Below, in pieces: positions 16,846-25,283 of a DNA stretch of 50,407 nucleotides. Both the position numbers and the translations under genes were made by a program. The stretch is from the NCBI GenBank assembly GCA_964454445.1, contig CAYVTD010000024.1, positions 1 to 50,407 on the forward strand, given 5' to 3'. The DNA is from CAYVTD01 sp964454445 (GTDB lineage: Bacteria; Bacteroidota; Ignavibacteria; Kapaibacteriales; UBA2268). Position 1 is the stretch's first letter. Each line of letters starts with the position of its first letter. A model generated the notes under the pieces. It saw nothing but the letters and a program-made list of their open reading frames with translations, was not told the origin of the DNA and ran no database searches.

Positions 16846-17127
16846 TTATTCCTCTCCTTTCGTCTCTTCAAATTTCTTGACAACCTGCTTTTTAAAGTCA
16901 TCAGGAGTAACAACAGGAATGGGACCCTCGCTGCCAGTTTCGACATCTATTCTAAAACGGTAAGAAGCCGCAACGTTATACTTTTCTTTCATCCAAGCCC
17001 AACCACGTTGATAATAGGAACAATCGTCGTTGAGACAAATCATTAAAAACTCGACCCCCCAATCATTGTCGGGCGGAAGCAGGACTTTCGACATTTCATT
17101 GCCGCAGTATTTACAGGTAGCTATCAT
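16846..17127 (-). CDS. Small zinc-ribbon protein, Ogr/Delta-like
   Basis: 93 residues with Cys5-x2-Cys8 and Cys31-x4-Cys36, the spacing of Ogr/Delta-type zinc fingers, then 'GWAWMKEKYNVAASYRFRID' and a charged tail. Phage Ogr proteins are transcription activators. Similar small proteins have, as I recall, been noted beside sulfate-respiration genes, but I cannot verify that here. It is the first gene of the transcript that continues with the YkgJ gene, qmoC and dsrAB, so it may be a regulator or a small structural partner. It follows a spacer of about 290 bases after aprA that should contain the promoter. Confidence 0.75.
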   Translation of the reverse strand: MIATCKYCGNEMSKVLLPPDNDWGVEFLMICLNDDCSYYQRGWAWMKEKYNVAASYRFRIDVETGSEGPIPVVTPDDFKKQVVKKFEETKGEE

Positions 17128-17375
17128 TATTATTTTACCTTGTTTTAATTATAAATAATTCAAACACAATTAATAATCCTGCCGAGTTGAAATCCTAAAT
17201 TCAGCGGCAAACCAGCGCTATTTTGCATCTGAATTTAATCCTTCACAGGGCAATTTATCAATCACTCATTAATGGATATTTAAGATATCATACGATCCAA
17301 CTATAAACAAAAGAAAATGATTTAAAAGCATTTTCTTAGTTTATAAAAGAATAATGTAAAATCTTTAAGAACAAA
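17128..17375 (-). promoter_or_regulatory. Spacer with probable promoter of the zinc-ribbon-qmoC-dsr operon
   Basis: No ORF is seen. It contains a perfect 9-bp inverted repeat, AAGAAAATG at 17311-17319 and CATTTTCTT at 17329-17337, lying just downstream of the aprA terminator and possibly a back-up terminator. Nearer the gene, AGCGCTATTTT at 17214-17224 differs in one base from AGTGCTATTTT upstream of sat (21154-21164), in the same orientation and at similar distance from the start codon. A promoter or operator function is inferred. Confidence 0.4.
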
Positions 17376-17409
17376 CGTCGTGGAAGCCCGTGGGGGCTTC
17401 CATACGACG
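17376..17409 (-). terminator. Strong hairpin terminator after aprA
   Basis: On the minus strand CGTCG-TA-TGGAAGCCC pairs with GGGCTTCCA-CGACG, a 14-bp GC-rich stem with a two-base bulge and a CCAC loop, starting 10 bases after the aprA stop. The following TTTGTTCTT is a modest T tract. It should end the sat-aprBA transcript. Confidence 0.8.
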
Positions 17410-17419
17410 AAAAATGCCA

Positions 17420-19294
17420 TTAGAATATATGAAGGATATCTTTTGTAAACATATCCCATTTATCTTCTTTTGCATTATATGTTAAGTTCACAAATTTCTC
17501 CCAATTTTCGTTGTCGATCTTTGGGGTATCAGCACGGAAGTAATAGCCGGGCCAACGAGTTTCTTCGCGGAAGAGAATTGTGCGAACGTGAGCTTCAGCT
17601 TGCCACATTCTATGGATATTTTCCCAAACTCTCATCAATTCGTGGAGATCTTCAGCGGCGAGATTCTCGGCATCCTCTTTCAAGAATTTAAGGAGATGGA
17701 GAGCTTTTTCGAGCATTGGTTTGTTTGTCATAAATTGAGCAGAGACACCGCCGGCATATTCATCCATCAATTTTTGCAAACGGAACATAAATTGTTTCGG
17801 GCGAATATAGTTCGGATTGATGTTAGGATCTGATGAGAATTTGCTGTGTTGTTCCCATAAATCCATAGGTTTCAGGATTCTATCCATCAATGCTTTGATG
17901 TCTTCTTCATTGTATTTGTGCTGTGGGTTCTCTTTTACGATATATTCGATTGCAGCTTTGCCAGCAATTCTACCTTCTGCGTGTGAACCAGAAGAGAATT
18001 TGTGGCTCGATGCTCCCGAAGCGTCACCAGCAGCGAAGAGACCTTTCACCGTACACATATTGGCATAGCCCCAGAAATATTCGGCTGGAGCCAAGTCTTT
18101 TGGACCACTGACCCATGCACCGGAAGCGCCAGAGTGCGAACCGATAAAGTAAGGTTCGGCGGCGGCAATTTCTGATGGTTCTACTTCTGGGAAAATGTTA
18201 GTCGATGCCCAGAGTAATGCTTGTGCAATGGTCATATCGAGGAAGTCTTCCCAAGCTTCTTCTTCTAACATCTTCATTTTTTTCTTATATGCCTTAGGAT
18301 CGTCTTTGTATTCATCAGCAATTTTCTGGATGGCTTCTTCAGTCTTCATGTAAATCGGTCCTAAGCCGTCCATAACGTCGAGCATACCCAAATAGTTACG
18401 AAGGTTAGCAGGTATGGGTTTTACTTTGCCATAAGGTAGCCAATTCTCGAGTTCATTTTTTCTAACAGCCATATATTCGCCACCGGCTGCAGAGATAGCA
18501 CGTGATTTGAACAGTAAGAACCATGCACCTACTGGACCATAAGCGTCTTTGAAACGTACAGGAATGAAACGAACCTCTTGGCAGGTCATTTCTGCGCCAG
18601 CTTTGATTGTGAAATATGCTGAAGAACCAGAGTTCCACGGTGGGTACCAAGCACGGCCAAGACCTTCACCACTCGAACGTGGTTTGAATACGTGGACAGC
18701 GCCACCAGCACCGATGAATACGGCTTTAGCTTTAAATACATAAAATGTGTTTTCGCGTACGCTGAAGCCAACGGCGCCCGATACTTTGTCGCCGTCCATT
18801 AATGGTTCGACAACAAATACTCTTTCAATGATGTTATCGATACCAAGAGCATTTTTAGCAGCTTCAGCAACGATAACTTTGTAAGATTCGCCATTAATCA
18901 TAAGCTGCCAGCGTCCTTCGTGGACATAATTGCCTTCTTCGTCTTTCCAAATTGGCAACCCCCATTTTTCGAACAGGTGGACAGAGGAATCGACGTGGCG
19001 TGCAATGTTAGCTACGAGATCTTCGCGGGTGATGCCCATTAAGTCGTTGCGTACATAATCCACATAATCTTTAATTGTATTTTTACCACTACGAAGATCT
19101 ACGTATTGGTTAATAGCGGACAAGCCCATAGCAACTGCACCTGAGCGGTCGACAGCAGCTTTATCGACTAATGTAACTTTTACGTTATGTTTTTTTGCCC
19201 AATAGGCAGCTTCAACGGCAACGCCGCAAGCTGACATACCGCCGCCGATAATCAAAAGGTCAGTATTAACCTCTTTTACTTGAAAATTCGCCAT
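17420..19294 (-). CDS. aprA: Adenylylsulfate reductase alpha subunit
   Basis: 624 residues, within the family's 620-665. The FAD-binding N-terminus has 'LLIIGGGMSACGVAVEAAYWA' in outline (Gly-rich motif at about 15-20), the middle has 'RFIPVRFKDAYGPVGAW', and the second FAD segment reads 'GLFAAGDASGASSHKFSSGS'. The enzyme converts APS to sulfite and AMP, or the reverse, in the cytoplasm. AAAGGAGAT precedes the ATG. It follows aprB by 45 bases and is closed by a strong terminator, so qmoC is on a separate transcript. No truncation or gap is visible. Confidence 0.97.
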   Translation of the reverse strand: MANFQVKEVNTDLLIIGGGMSACGVAVEAAYWAKKHNVKVTLVDKAAVDRSGAVAMGLSAINQYVDLRSGKNTIKDYVDYVRNDLMGITREDLVANIARHVDSSVHLFEKWGLPIWKDEEGNYVHEGRWQLMINGESYKVIVAEAAKNALGIDNIIERVFVVEPLMDGDKVSGAVGFSVRENTFYVFKAKAVFIGAGGAVHVFKPRSSGEGLGRAWYPPWNSGSSAYFTIKAGAEMTCQEVRFIPVRFKDAYGPVGAWFLLFKSRAISAAGGEYMAVRKNELENWLPYGKVKPIPANLRNYLGMLDVMDGLGPIYMKTEEAIQKIADEYKDDPKAYKKKMKMLEEEAWEDFLDMTIAQALLWASTNIFPEVEPSEIAAAEPYFIGSHSGASGAWVSGPKDLAPAEYFWGYANMCTVKGLFAAGDASGASSHKFSSGSHAEGRIAGKAAIEYIVKENPQHKYNEEDIKALMDRILKPMDLWEQHSKFSSDPNINPNYIRPKQFMFRLQKLMDEYAGGVSAQFMTNKPMLEKALHLLKFLKEDAENLAAEDLHELMRVWENIHRMWQAEAHVRTILFREETRWPGYYFRADTPKIDNENWEKFVNLTYNAKEDKWDMFTKDILHIF

Positions 19295-19339
19295 AATTAA
19301 TATCTCCTTTATTCTATTAATTTTTGATTGTCAAAAAAA

Positions 19340-19777
19340 TTATTTAGTGAACAGTTGGGGTCCGCATAATGATTCTGGCTCGGTAAAGAGCAGTGGGCTT
19401 GATATGTCGTCAGTACCTGTAGCCCAGCCGCCGTCCGGCACTGCCGAACCTTCTGCTGTAGTGCGGATGGGGAATTTAAAGCGTTTCAAAGTTCCATTGC
19501 GGAACTTAACTGTCCAGAGAATAGAATCGGAGCTTCTCATCGGGGTTACTGTGCCGCCCATAGGCACGAAATCTGCATAACCGCGAACTTCGATTGCCTG
19601 TGTCGGGCAAATCTTTACGCAGTTATAGCATTCCCAACACATTTCGGGTTCAAGATTCCAAGCTTTCATGGTCGCTTTGTTTAAAACCATTAAGTCATTG
19701 GGGCAAATGTGCTGGCAAGCAGTTTTATCGAGGGCTTTGCAGCCGTCGCATTTTTCTACTATCACAAAACTTGGCAT
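19340..19777 (-). CDS. aprB: Adenylylsulfate reductase beta subunit
   Basis: 145 residues. Two [4Fe-4S] motifs are seen: Cys10/13/21/25, with the longer spacing typical of AprB cluster II, and Cys47/50/53/57. A beta-strand tail follows ('GGTVTPMRSSDSILWTVKFR') that in known structures embraces AprA. AprB passes electrons from the membrane partner to the FAD of AprA. AGGAGA precedes the ATG. It lies 80 bases downstream of sat and 45 upstream of aprA. Confidence 0.97.
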   Translation of the reverse strand: MPSFVIVEKCDGCKALDKTACQHICPNDLMVLNKATMKAWNLEPEMCWECYNCVKICPTQAIEVRGYADFVPMGGTVTPMRSSDSILWTVKFRNGTLKRFKFPIRTTAEGSAVPDGGWATGTDDISSPLLFTEPESLCGPQLFTK

Positions 19778-19857
19778 TATAAAATCTCCTATAAAGTTTG
19801 GTGAATAAAATATGTTAATAAATTATAGTTTTTAAAACAAAACTAATTTTTTTTCGA

Positions 19858-21084
19858 TTAATTGCCTGTTGCGGCTTTATGTAATTTTACTTCTACTTTG
19901 TTTTGGGCATCCAAACCGGAATAATACTCTTTTAAAATTGCAAGAACTTCAGGGCGGCTGAATTCTGCAGGTATGTCTAGTCCTTCGGATAACGACTTGC
20001 GTAGCATTGTTCCACTTAAGAGAAGACGGTTTTCTTTCGAATGAGGGCAAGTCTTCATTGAAGCCATGCCACCACATTTGTAGCACCAGAATGTCCAATC
20101 AATTTTCAATGGTTGGCATAAAAGGGCGCCTTCCCATAATTCATCAAATATATCCTGTGCTTCGAAAGGGCCATAATAGTTACCAACACCGGCATGGTCG
20201 CGACCAATAATCATGTGGGTGCAGCCGAAGTTCTGGCGGAACAAAGCATGCAATAATGCCTCTCTTGGACCGGCATAGCGCATATCTAGTGGATAACCAC
20301 CTTGGATTACAGTATCTTTAACAAAATAATGCTCGCAGAGGGTATCGATACATCTTACTCTTACGTCTGCAGGTATGTCGCCGGGTTTCAATTTACCGAC
20401 CAATTGATGGATGTATAATCCATCACTTACTTCGACAGCGATTTTCGCCAAGAATTCGTGGCTTCTGTGCATGGGGTTGCGCAATTGAAGAGCAGCTATG
20501 GTTTTCCAACCTTTTTCTTCGAATATTTTTCTTGATTCAGCTGGACGCTGATAAACACCTTTGAATTCGGTTGGGAATGTGCCTTCGGAAAGCACTTTCA
20601 CCGGACCGGCAAGATTAATCTCTTTTTGCTCCATCACCATTTTTACGCCCGGATGGTCTTCTTCTGTTGTCTTATAAACATGTTGACATTCGAATGCCTT
20701 GTCGATAGAATATTTCTCTTCTACCTTCATCGTTGCCATTATCTCGTCGAACTCATCAGAATAAAGAGCAATCTCTTCGCCGATGGCAATAGCATCTGCA
20801 TCTTTTTTATCAACAGACAATGTAACGGGAATGGGCCAGAACAAGCCGTTTTTGCTCGGCATTTTCATCTCGGCGCAAACGCTTTTCCAGTCGTCTTTAC
20901 CCATAAAGCCTGTCAAAGGGGTAAAGCCACCAATACCGAGCATAATTAAGTCGCCTGTTTCGCGGCTGGATAAATGAACTTTCTTAAGCGTACCCGCTTT
21001 TTTCTTTTCTGCCTCAAGCTCAGCACCAATGAGCAGAAGCTCGATTAACTCGGGGCTACCATGAGGGCTTATTAATTTCGCCAT
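19858..21084 (-). CDS. sat: Dissimilatory ATP sulfurylase (sulfate adenylyltransferase)
   Basis: 408 residues. Hallmarks are the nucleotide-binding 'LQLRNPMHRSHEF' (QxRNPxHxxHE), 'IGRDHAGVGNYYGPF' and a zinc site in 'CYKCGGMASMKTCPH'. Homo-oligomeric Sat makes APS from sulfate and ATP in sulfate reducers, or ATP from APS and pyrophosphate in oxidizers. No APS kinase domain is fused, which fits a dissimilatory role. AAAGGAG stands before the ATG. It is the promoter-proximal gene of sat-aprBA. Confidence 0.97.
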   Translation of the reverse strand: MAKLISPHGSPELIELLLIGAELEAEKKKAGTLKKVHLSSRETGDLIMLGIGGFTPLTGFMGKDDWKSVCAEMKMPSKNGLFWPIPVTLSVDKKDADAIAIGEEIALYSDEFDEIMATMKVEEKYSIDKAFECQHVYKTTEEDHPGVKMVMEQKEINLAGPVKVLSEGTFPTEFKGVYQRPAESRKIFEEKGWKTIAALQLRNPMHRSHEFLAKIAVEVSDGLYIHQLVGKLKPGDIPADVRVRCIDTLCEHYFVKDTVIQGGYPLDMRYAGPREALLHALFRQNFGCTHMIIGRDHAGVGNYYGPFEAQDIFDELWEGALLCQPLKIDWTFWCYKCGGMASMKTCPHSKENRLLLSGTMLRKSLSEGLDIPAEFSRPEVLAILKEYYSGLDAQNKVEVKLHKAATGN

Positions 21085-21621
21085 TTTTCTCTCCTTTTTA
21101 GTGATTAAGAAATACTATAAAAAAAACAAAGAAACATTCTAGTCAATTTTCAAAGTGCTATTTTATTGAATTATTTGAGTGCTAACAAATCAATTCAAAT
21201 TGCTGTATTCGTATTGTTGCAATTTGTAAATCTAAATAATATATTAGCTTTAACTAATTTAAGAGGATATGCTTTAATATTACACTCTGGGAATATTAAG
21301 AATAGTTTTGAGATATTTTTTTAAAGTAAAAGAAGAGCTGTAATCAAAATGTAGTATGGTATTAGCGTGTGAAATAATGTTAATAATTCATTTTCTTTCG
21401 ATTATCTTATTTTAAAATAATTTGGGCTTTCTTTATCGTATTTGCCAATTCCTTGGAATAATAATTTTCTGTAATCAAAATGTATTCAATCGAAAGCGAT
21501 AACTTACATATATTTATAAAAAATTATTAAATTAATTTTTTAATATTTATTTTATTTACTCTTAATAGGTAGGCATTATATACTTAAAGCAGAAGAAAAA
21601 TTTTTAATATAACAAATAAAT
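21085..21621. promoter_or_regulatory. Long non-coding spacer upstream of sat with repeated AGTGCTA boxes
   Basis: I see no gene in this AT-rich spacer of about 540 bases. AGTGCTA occurs at 21154-21160 and again at 21178-21184, 24 bases apart and 70-100 bases before the sat ATG. Between and beside them an imperfect inverted repeat (TTGAATT.ATTTG / CAAAT.ATTCAA on the minus strand) spans about 21165-21197. Further up, TTAATATT (21274-21281) and AATATTAA (21292-21299) form another inverted repeat. These are candidate operators for the sulfate-activation transcript; no regulator is assigned. Confidence 0.4.
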
Positions 21622-22278
21622 TTATTTCTCTTTATCTTTTGGAATTTCAAGAAAAAATTTTGTGATTTCAGAATTGCTACTAAAACTAATTTTTCCACCG
21701 ATATCTTTTACAGCCTGAACAACCATCCACAATCCCAAGCCCATCCCTGATGCTTTCGTATTATAAATGCTTTTTTCTGACGAAATCTCTTCCAACTCTT
21801 CGGTAGTGATCTCGTGGTCTCGATTCAAAGATTTCTCAATTCTGTATGAAAGATATTCATTTAGGCAGGTATTATTTGTTATTGATACAACGAGTGTATC
21901 AGGCAGGTTCTCCCAGATAAGCGTTATTACAGTATCCTTGTATGCCTCAGTTATTGTATTATTTATTAATGTTAATGGATTTTCTGCAATATCTAATACT
22001 TTTTCAAAACTACCATATTTATCAGATAAAATCTTCGAGCCTCGAGCTTTCATTGCATTTCGCAAACATTCGATAATGAATTGAGTTATAGCAAAATTTA
22101 CGTTTATGGGAAAGCCCATTTTCTGAAGTGAAATCTCAATTTGTGGCAAAGAATCTAATATATTCTTATATTCTTCACCTTCTACTGTATAACAAAGCCC
22201 TCCTTGAGAATTTATTAAAACTTCAGCAGTTATCTTAGAGATTTTCTTACAACTTTGTTTCTTATTTCTTGGCTTCAT
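21622..22278 (-). CDS. GHKL (HATPase_c) ATP-binding regulatory protein without kinase His domain
   Basis: 218 residues. The C-terminal half is an HATPase_c fold: N box 'IIECLRNAMKARG', a distorted G1 region, and G2 'ASGMGLGLWMVVQAVKDIGGKISF'. The N-terminal about 50 residues are basic and unlike a HisKA or PAS domain, and no phosphoacceptor His motif is seen. It may be an anti-sigma-factor-type kinase, a phosphatase-like partner or a degenerate sensor kinase. It points toward sat, about 540 bases upstream of it, but the gap argues against one operon. Confidence 0.7.
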   Translation of the reverse strand: MKPRNKKQSCKKISKITAEVLINSQGGLCYTVEGEEYKNILDSLPQIEISLQKMGFPINVNFAITQFIIECLRNAMKARGSKILSDKYGSFEKVLDIAENPLTLINNTITEAYKDTVITLIWENLPDTLVVSITNNTCLNEYLSYRIEKSLNRDHEITTEELEEISSEKSIYNTKASGMGLGLWMVVQAVKDIGGKISFSSNSEITKFFLEIPKDKEK

Positions 22279-22445
22279 AATTCTCTAATTCAAATTAATT
22301 CTATATTATACTATACAAGAATTAATAATCAATTAAAATATTTTATTAAATTACGAAAAGAAAATTAATAATTCAAAATGTTTTTTTGCAGGAAATTAAT
22401 AAATTTTAATTAGCCAAATGCTAACAATTCTTTAATTTAGGACTT

Positions 22446-22895
22446 ATGAAAATTACAACAGTTATAACTAATAATGAAGATGAGACGTTTGCTCTTGGCT
22501 CGCAATTTGCCGAACAACTCGAGCTTGGCGATGTTGTAGCTTTCTATGGATCGCTTGGCGCAGGTAAAACAGAATTTATAAAAGGTGTCTGCAGTTTTTT
22601 TAATGTCGAAGAGATTGTAACAAGTCCCACATTCACTATTATAAATCAATATACCGGCAAAATTAAAAAGAATGATTTTACCTTATATCATATTGATTTA
22701 TATAGAATTAAGGACGAAAAAGAACTTGAGGAAATTGGTTTCGAAGAATGTCTCAATACTAATTACTCGATTAAATTAATCGAATGGGCTGAAAAAGCTG
22801 GTTCACGGCTAAATTCAACAAATTTTATTATTAGAATAGCTCAAACTGAAAAAGCAGAAGAACAACGAATTTTCCATATCGAAAAGAATAATTAA
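22446..22895 (+). CDS. tsaE: TsaE, tRNA threonylcarbamoyladenosine biosynthesis ATPase
   Basis: 149 residues, the usual size. The Walker A motif is 'GSLGAGKTEFIKG', followed by 'TSPTFTIINQY', 'YHIDLYRI' and 'ELEEIGFEE', all characteristic of TsaE. It works with TsaB and TsaD in making t6A37 on tRNAs that read ANN codons. tsaB and tsaD are not in the window. The start ATG has only a weak upstream GGAC. The SUMF1-fold lipoprotein gene follows after 12 bases. Confidence 0.95.
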   Translation: MKITTVITNNEDETFALGSQFAEQLELGDVVAFYGSLGAGKTEFIKGVCSFFNVEEIVTSPTFTIINQYTGKIKKNDFTLYHIDLYRIKDEKELEEIGFEECLNTNYSIKLIEWAEKAGSRLNSTNFIIRIAQTEKAEEQRIFHIEKNN

Positions 22896-22907
22896 TTAGC
22901 AAAAAAA

Positions 22908-23960
22908 ATGAAGGTTATTAAATATTTTTTAATAGTATTCTCAGGATTACTTTTCCTGAAATGCACGAATGAGAATGCAATAGAGCCACTACCGCTTTAC
23001 TTAAATGATGTTTCTCCTAAAAATGCTTGTTTCGGTCAGCAAGTAAAGCTTTTTGGACAAGGTTTTGGTTCTTCGCAAGATTCATCTTTTGTTTTATTCG
23101 ACACCATAAAGATTCAAGCAACCCAATGTGATATCTGGACAAATGCTTCGATTAGCTTCATTGCACCAAAACAAGAAGGAGTTGTTAGAATAAGAGTTGT
23201 TGTCAATGGCGATACAAGTAATTCAAAAAGTATTAATATAGAGAGATATCCCTCAATCGAATTTGTGGAAGTTCCTGCTGGAAGTTTTCTCATCGGCTCT
23301 GTCAATGGTTTTGAAAACGAACGCCCTACTCGGCAAATTTTCATCTCAAAACCATTTTTTATATCAAAATATGAAATATCAATTTTAAATTATAGTATGC
23401 TGGTTACTGGGACATATCCAATTGTTGAAAACCCAGGCTTGCCTGCAAGTGGTATTAGCTGGCTCGATGCAATAAAGTTCTGCAATTCCCTCTCATTATC
23501 GGAGGGTTTCGAGCAATGTTACAAGATTTCCAACGATACTGTGCTTTGGGATACAAGCGCTAACGGTTTTCGCTTGCCCACAGAAGCAGAATGGGAATAT
23601 GCCTGCCGAGCTGGTTCCAAGTCAAGTTACTCCGGCAATGGCGTATTAGACGATATGGGCTGGTATAGCGCCAATTCTGGTCATAAGATACACCCTTCCG
23701 GGAAAAAGCAAGCTAATTCTCGGGGTATCTATGATATGCACGGTAATCTCTGGGAATGGTGCTGGGATTATTTTTATGAAAATTATTATCAATTTATTGA
23801 TGAATATGATCCAAAAGGACCTGCCGATGGAGATATACATTGCTTAAGAGGGGGTGCTTACGATTGTGGGGAAGTGTATGCCCGCTCTGCAAACAGGACA
23901 TACCAAGGCGGATTCGATAATAAAAACGTTGGAATACGGTTAGTAAGAAATAAACCTTGA
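22908..23960 (+). CDS. Lipoprotein with IPT/TIG and SUMF1 (formylglycine-enzyme-like) domains
   Basis: 350 residues. The N-terminal signal with 'SGLLFLKC' suggests lipidation at Cys19. An IPT/TIG-like Ig domain follows (about 32-118, 'LNDVSPKNACFGQQVKLFGQGF'), then a SUMF1/FGE-sulfatase domain (about 123-350) with 'FVEVPAGSFLIGS', 'PVTGISW'-like 'LPASGISWLDAIKFCN', 'RLPTEAEWEYACRAG', 'GNLWEWCWD' and 'RGGAYDCGEVYARSANR'. In true formylglycine-generating enzymes two Cys lie five apart in that last segment; here only the first is present, so a binding or scaffold role is more likely than sulfatase activation. No sulfatase gene is near. Confidence 0.85.
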   Translation: MKVIKYFLIVFSGLLFLKCTNENAIEPLPLYLNDVSPKNACFGQQVKLFGQGFGSSQDSSFVLFDTIKIQATQCDIWTNASISFIAPKQEGVVRIRVVVNGDTSNSKSINIERYPSIEFVEVPAGSFLIGSVNGFENERPTRQIFISKPFFISKYEISILNYSMLVTGTYPIVENPGLPASGISWLDAIKFCNSLSLSEGFEQCYKISNDTVLWDTSANGFRLPTEAEWEYACRAGSKSSYSGNGVLDDMGWYSANSGHKIHPSGKKQANSRGIYDMHGNLWEWCWDYFYENYYQFIDEYDPKGPADGDIHCLRGGAYDCGEVYARSANRTYQGGFDNKNVGIRLVRNKP

Positions 23961-23976
23961 CATCGGATTTTTGTTG

Positions 23977-24066
23977 TGGCGGAAAGAGTGGGATTCGAAC
24001 CCACGGTACCCTTTCAGGTACACACGCTTTCCAGGCGTGCCAGTTAAACCACTCCTGCATCTTTCC
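23977..24066 (-). tRNA. tRNA-Ser (GGA)
   Basis: The reverse complement has acceptor GGAAAGA/TCTTTCC, anticodon stem CACGC/GCGTG with loop CTGGAAA (anticodon GGA), a long class II variable arm (GTACC/GGTAC) and a T arm with TTCGAAT. The discriminator is G and a CCA end is encoded (23979-23977). It lies 16 bases beyond the SUMF1-lipoprotein stop on the opposite strand. Confidence 0.95.
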
Positions 24067-24173
24067 GGTTTTTTCAAGCTACAAAAATAAGGTTTTATTT
24101 AGTCATTTCAAAAATAAATGATAATTTAATTGTTTTTTTGTGTTGTTATTAACAAATTTGAAAATAAACTATA

Positions 24174-25283
24174 TTGTCAAGATTTTTCATATCAGCAGGC
24201 GACCCATCGGGAGACATCCATTCTGCTCGGCTAATTAAAAAACTGAAAGAAAAACTTCCAGATTCGACATTTCTGGGCTTAGGAGGCAATGAATCGAAAG
24301 CTCAAGGGCTCGAAACGCTTGTACCTTTAGAGCAAATATCGATTGTCGGATTTTGGGAAGTGGCAAAAAAATATTTTTTTTTTAAAAAACTGCTTAACCA
24401 ATGTAAAAATATCCTTTCTTCTAACACAATCGATTGCTTTATAGCTGTCGATTATCCGGGATTCAACATCCCTTTGGCAAATTTCGCTAAAAAAAAAGGC
24501 ATCCCCGTTTTTTATTATATAGCACCTCAGCTTTGGGCTTGGGGTAAAAGCCGGGCAAAAAAACTTTCTAATAGTATTGATTTGCTATTAAACGTCTTCC
24601 CTTTTGAAGTAAGCTTCTTTTCTCAATACAGTATTAATTGCAAATTCGTCGGACATCCCTTAATCGACGACCCTGCATTCCGGAGCTTCAATACCATAGA
24701 GCACAGAGAAAAAAGAATTGCTTTCTTGCCGGGCAGCCGTCGCCAAGAAGTCGAGAAGCATTTACCAATCTTTGCAGATGTCTCGAAACTTATTAATAAT
24801 AAATATCCTGATTTTGAAATTGGGATTGCCCAATCACCATTCGTTAATAAAGCAATTTATAAAGATTACATAAACAGTTGCGGCTGGCACTTGTGGAATG
24901 ATTCGCGGAGGCTTATGCAAACATCTATTGCAGGAGTTATTAAAACAGGAACCTCCAACCTCGAGGCTGCTCTTTGCGGACTTCCTTTTGTAATGGTTTA
25001 CAAAGCGTCACCAATATCTTATTTTTTGGGAAAACGTTTGCTCGATTTGCCTTTCGTCTCTTTGCCCAACATCTTATTAAATAAAGAAATTGTCAAAGAA
25101 TTTATCCAGAACTCATTCACCCCAACAAATATCATTGCAGAATTGGGAAAAATAATTGAAGATCATCAATATTGGCATTCCATTCAAGCTTCATTTCTCG
25201 AAATAAGATATATGCTCGGCAATGGAAGTGCATCTGAAAATGCATCTGTCGAGATAATTAAGGCTTTAAACGACCCATTATGA
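24174..25283 (+). CDS. lpxB: Lipid-A-disaccharide synthase
   Basis: 369 residues. The TTG at 24174 puts 'SAGDPSGDIHSARLI' at the N-terminus, as family members require. Other family segments are 'LGLGGNESKAQGLE', 'DYPGFNIPLA', 'YYIAPQLWAWG', 'FVGHPLID', 'LPGSRRQEV' and 'KTGTSNLEAALCGLPFVMVYK'. LpxB joins UDP-diacylglucosamine and lipid X in lipid A synthesis, which shows a Gram-negative outer membrane with lipid A. No ribosome binding site is visible. The ATG of the next gene overlaps its stop (ATGA), so the two are translationally coupled. Confidence 0.95.
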   Translation: MSRFFISAGDPSGDIHSARLIKKLKEKLPDSTFLGLGGNESKAQGLETLVPLEQISIVGFWEVAKKYFFFKKLLNQCKNILSSNTIDCFIAVDYPGFNIPLANFAKKKGIPVFYYIAPQLWAWGKSRAKKLSNSIDLLLNVFPFEVSFFSQYSINCKFVGHPLIDDPAFRSFNTIEHREKRIAFLPGSRRQEVEKHLPIFADVSKLINNKYPDFEIGIAQSPFVNKAIYKDYINSCGWHLWNDSRRLMQTSIAGVIKTGTSNLEAALCGLPFVMVYKASPISYFLGKRLLDLPFVSLPNILLNKEIVKEFIQNSFTPTNIIAELGKIIEDHQYWHSIQASFLEIRYMLGNGSASENASVEIIKALNDPL

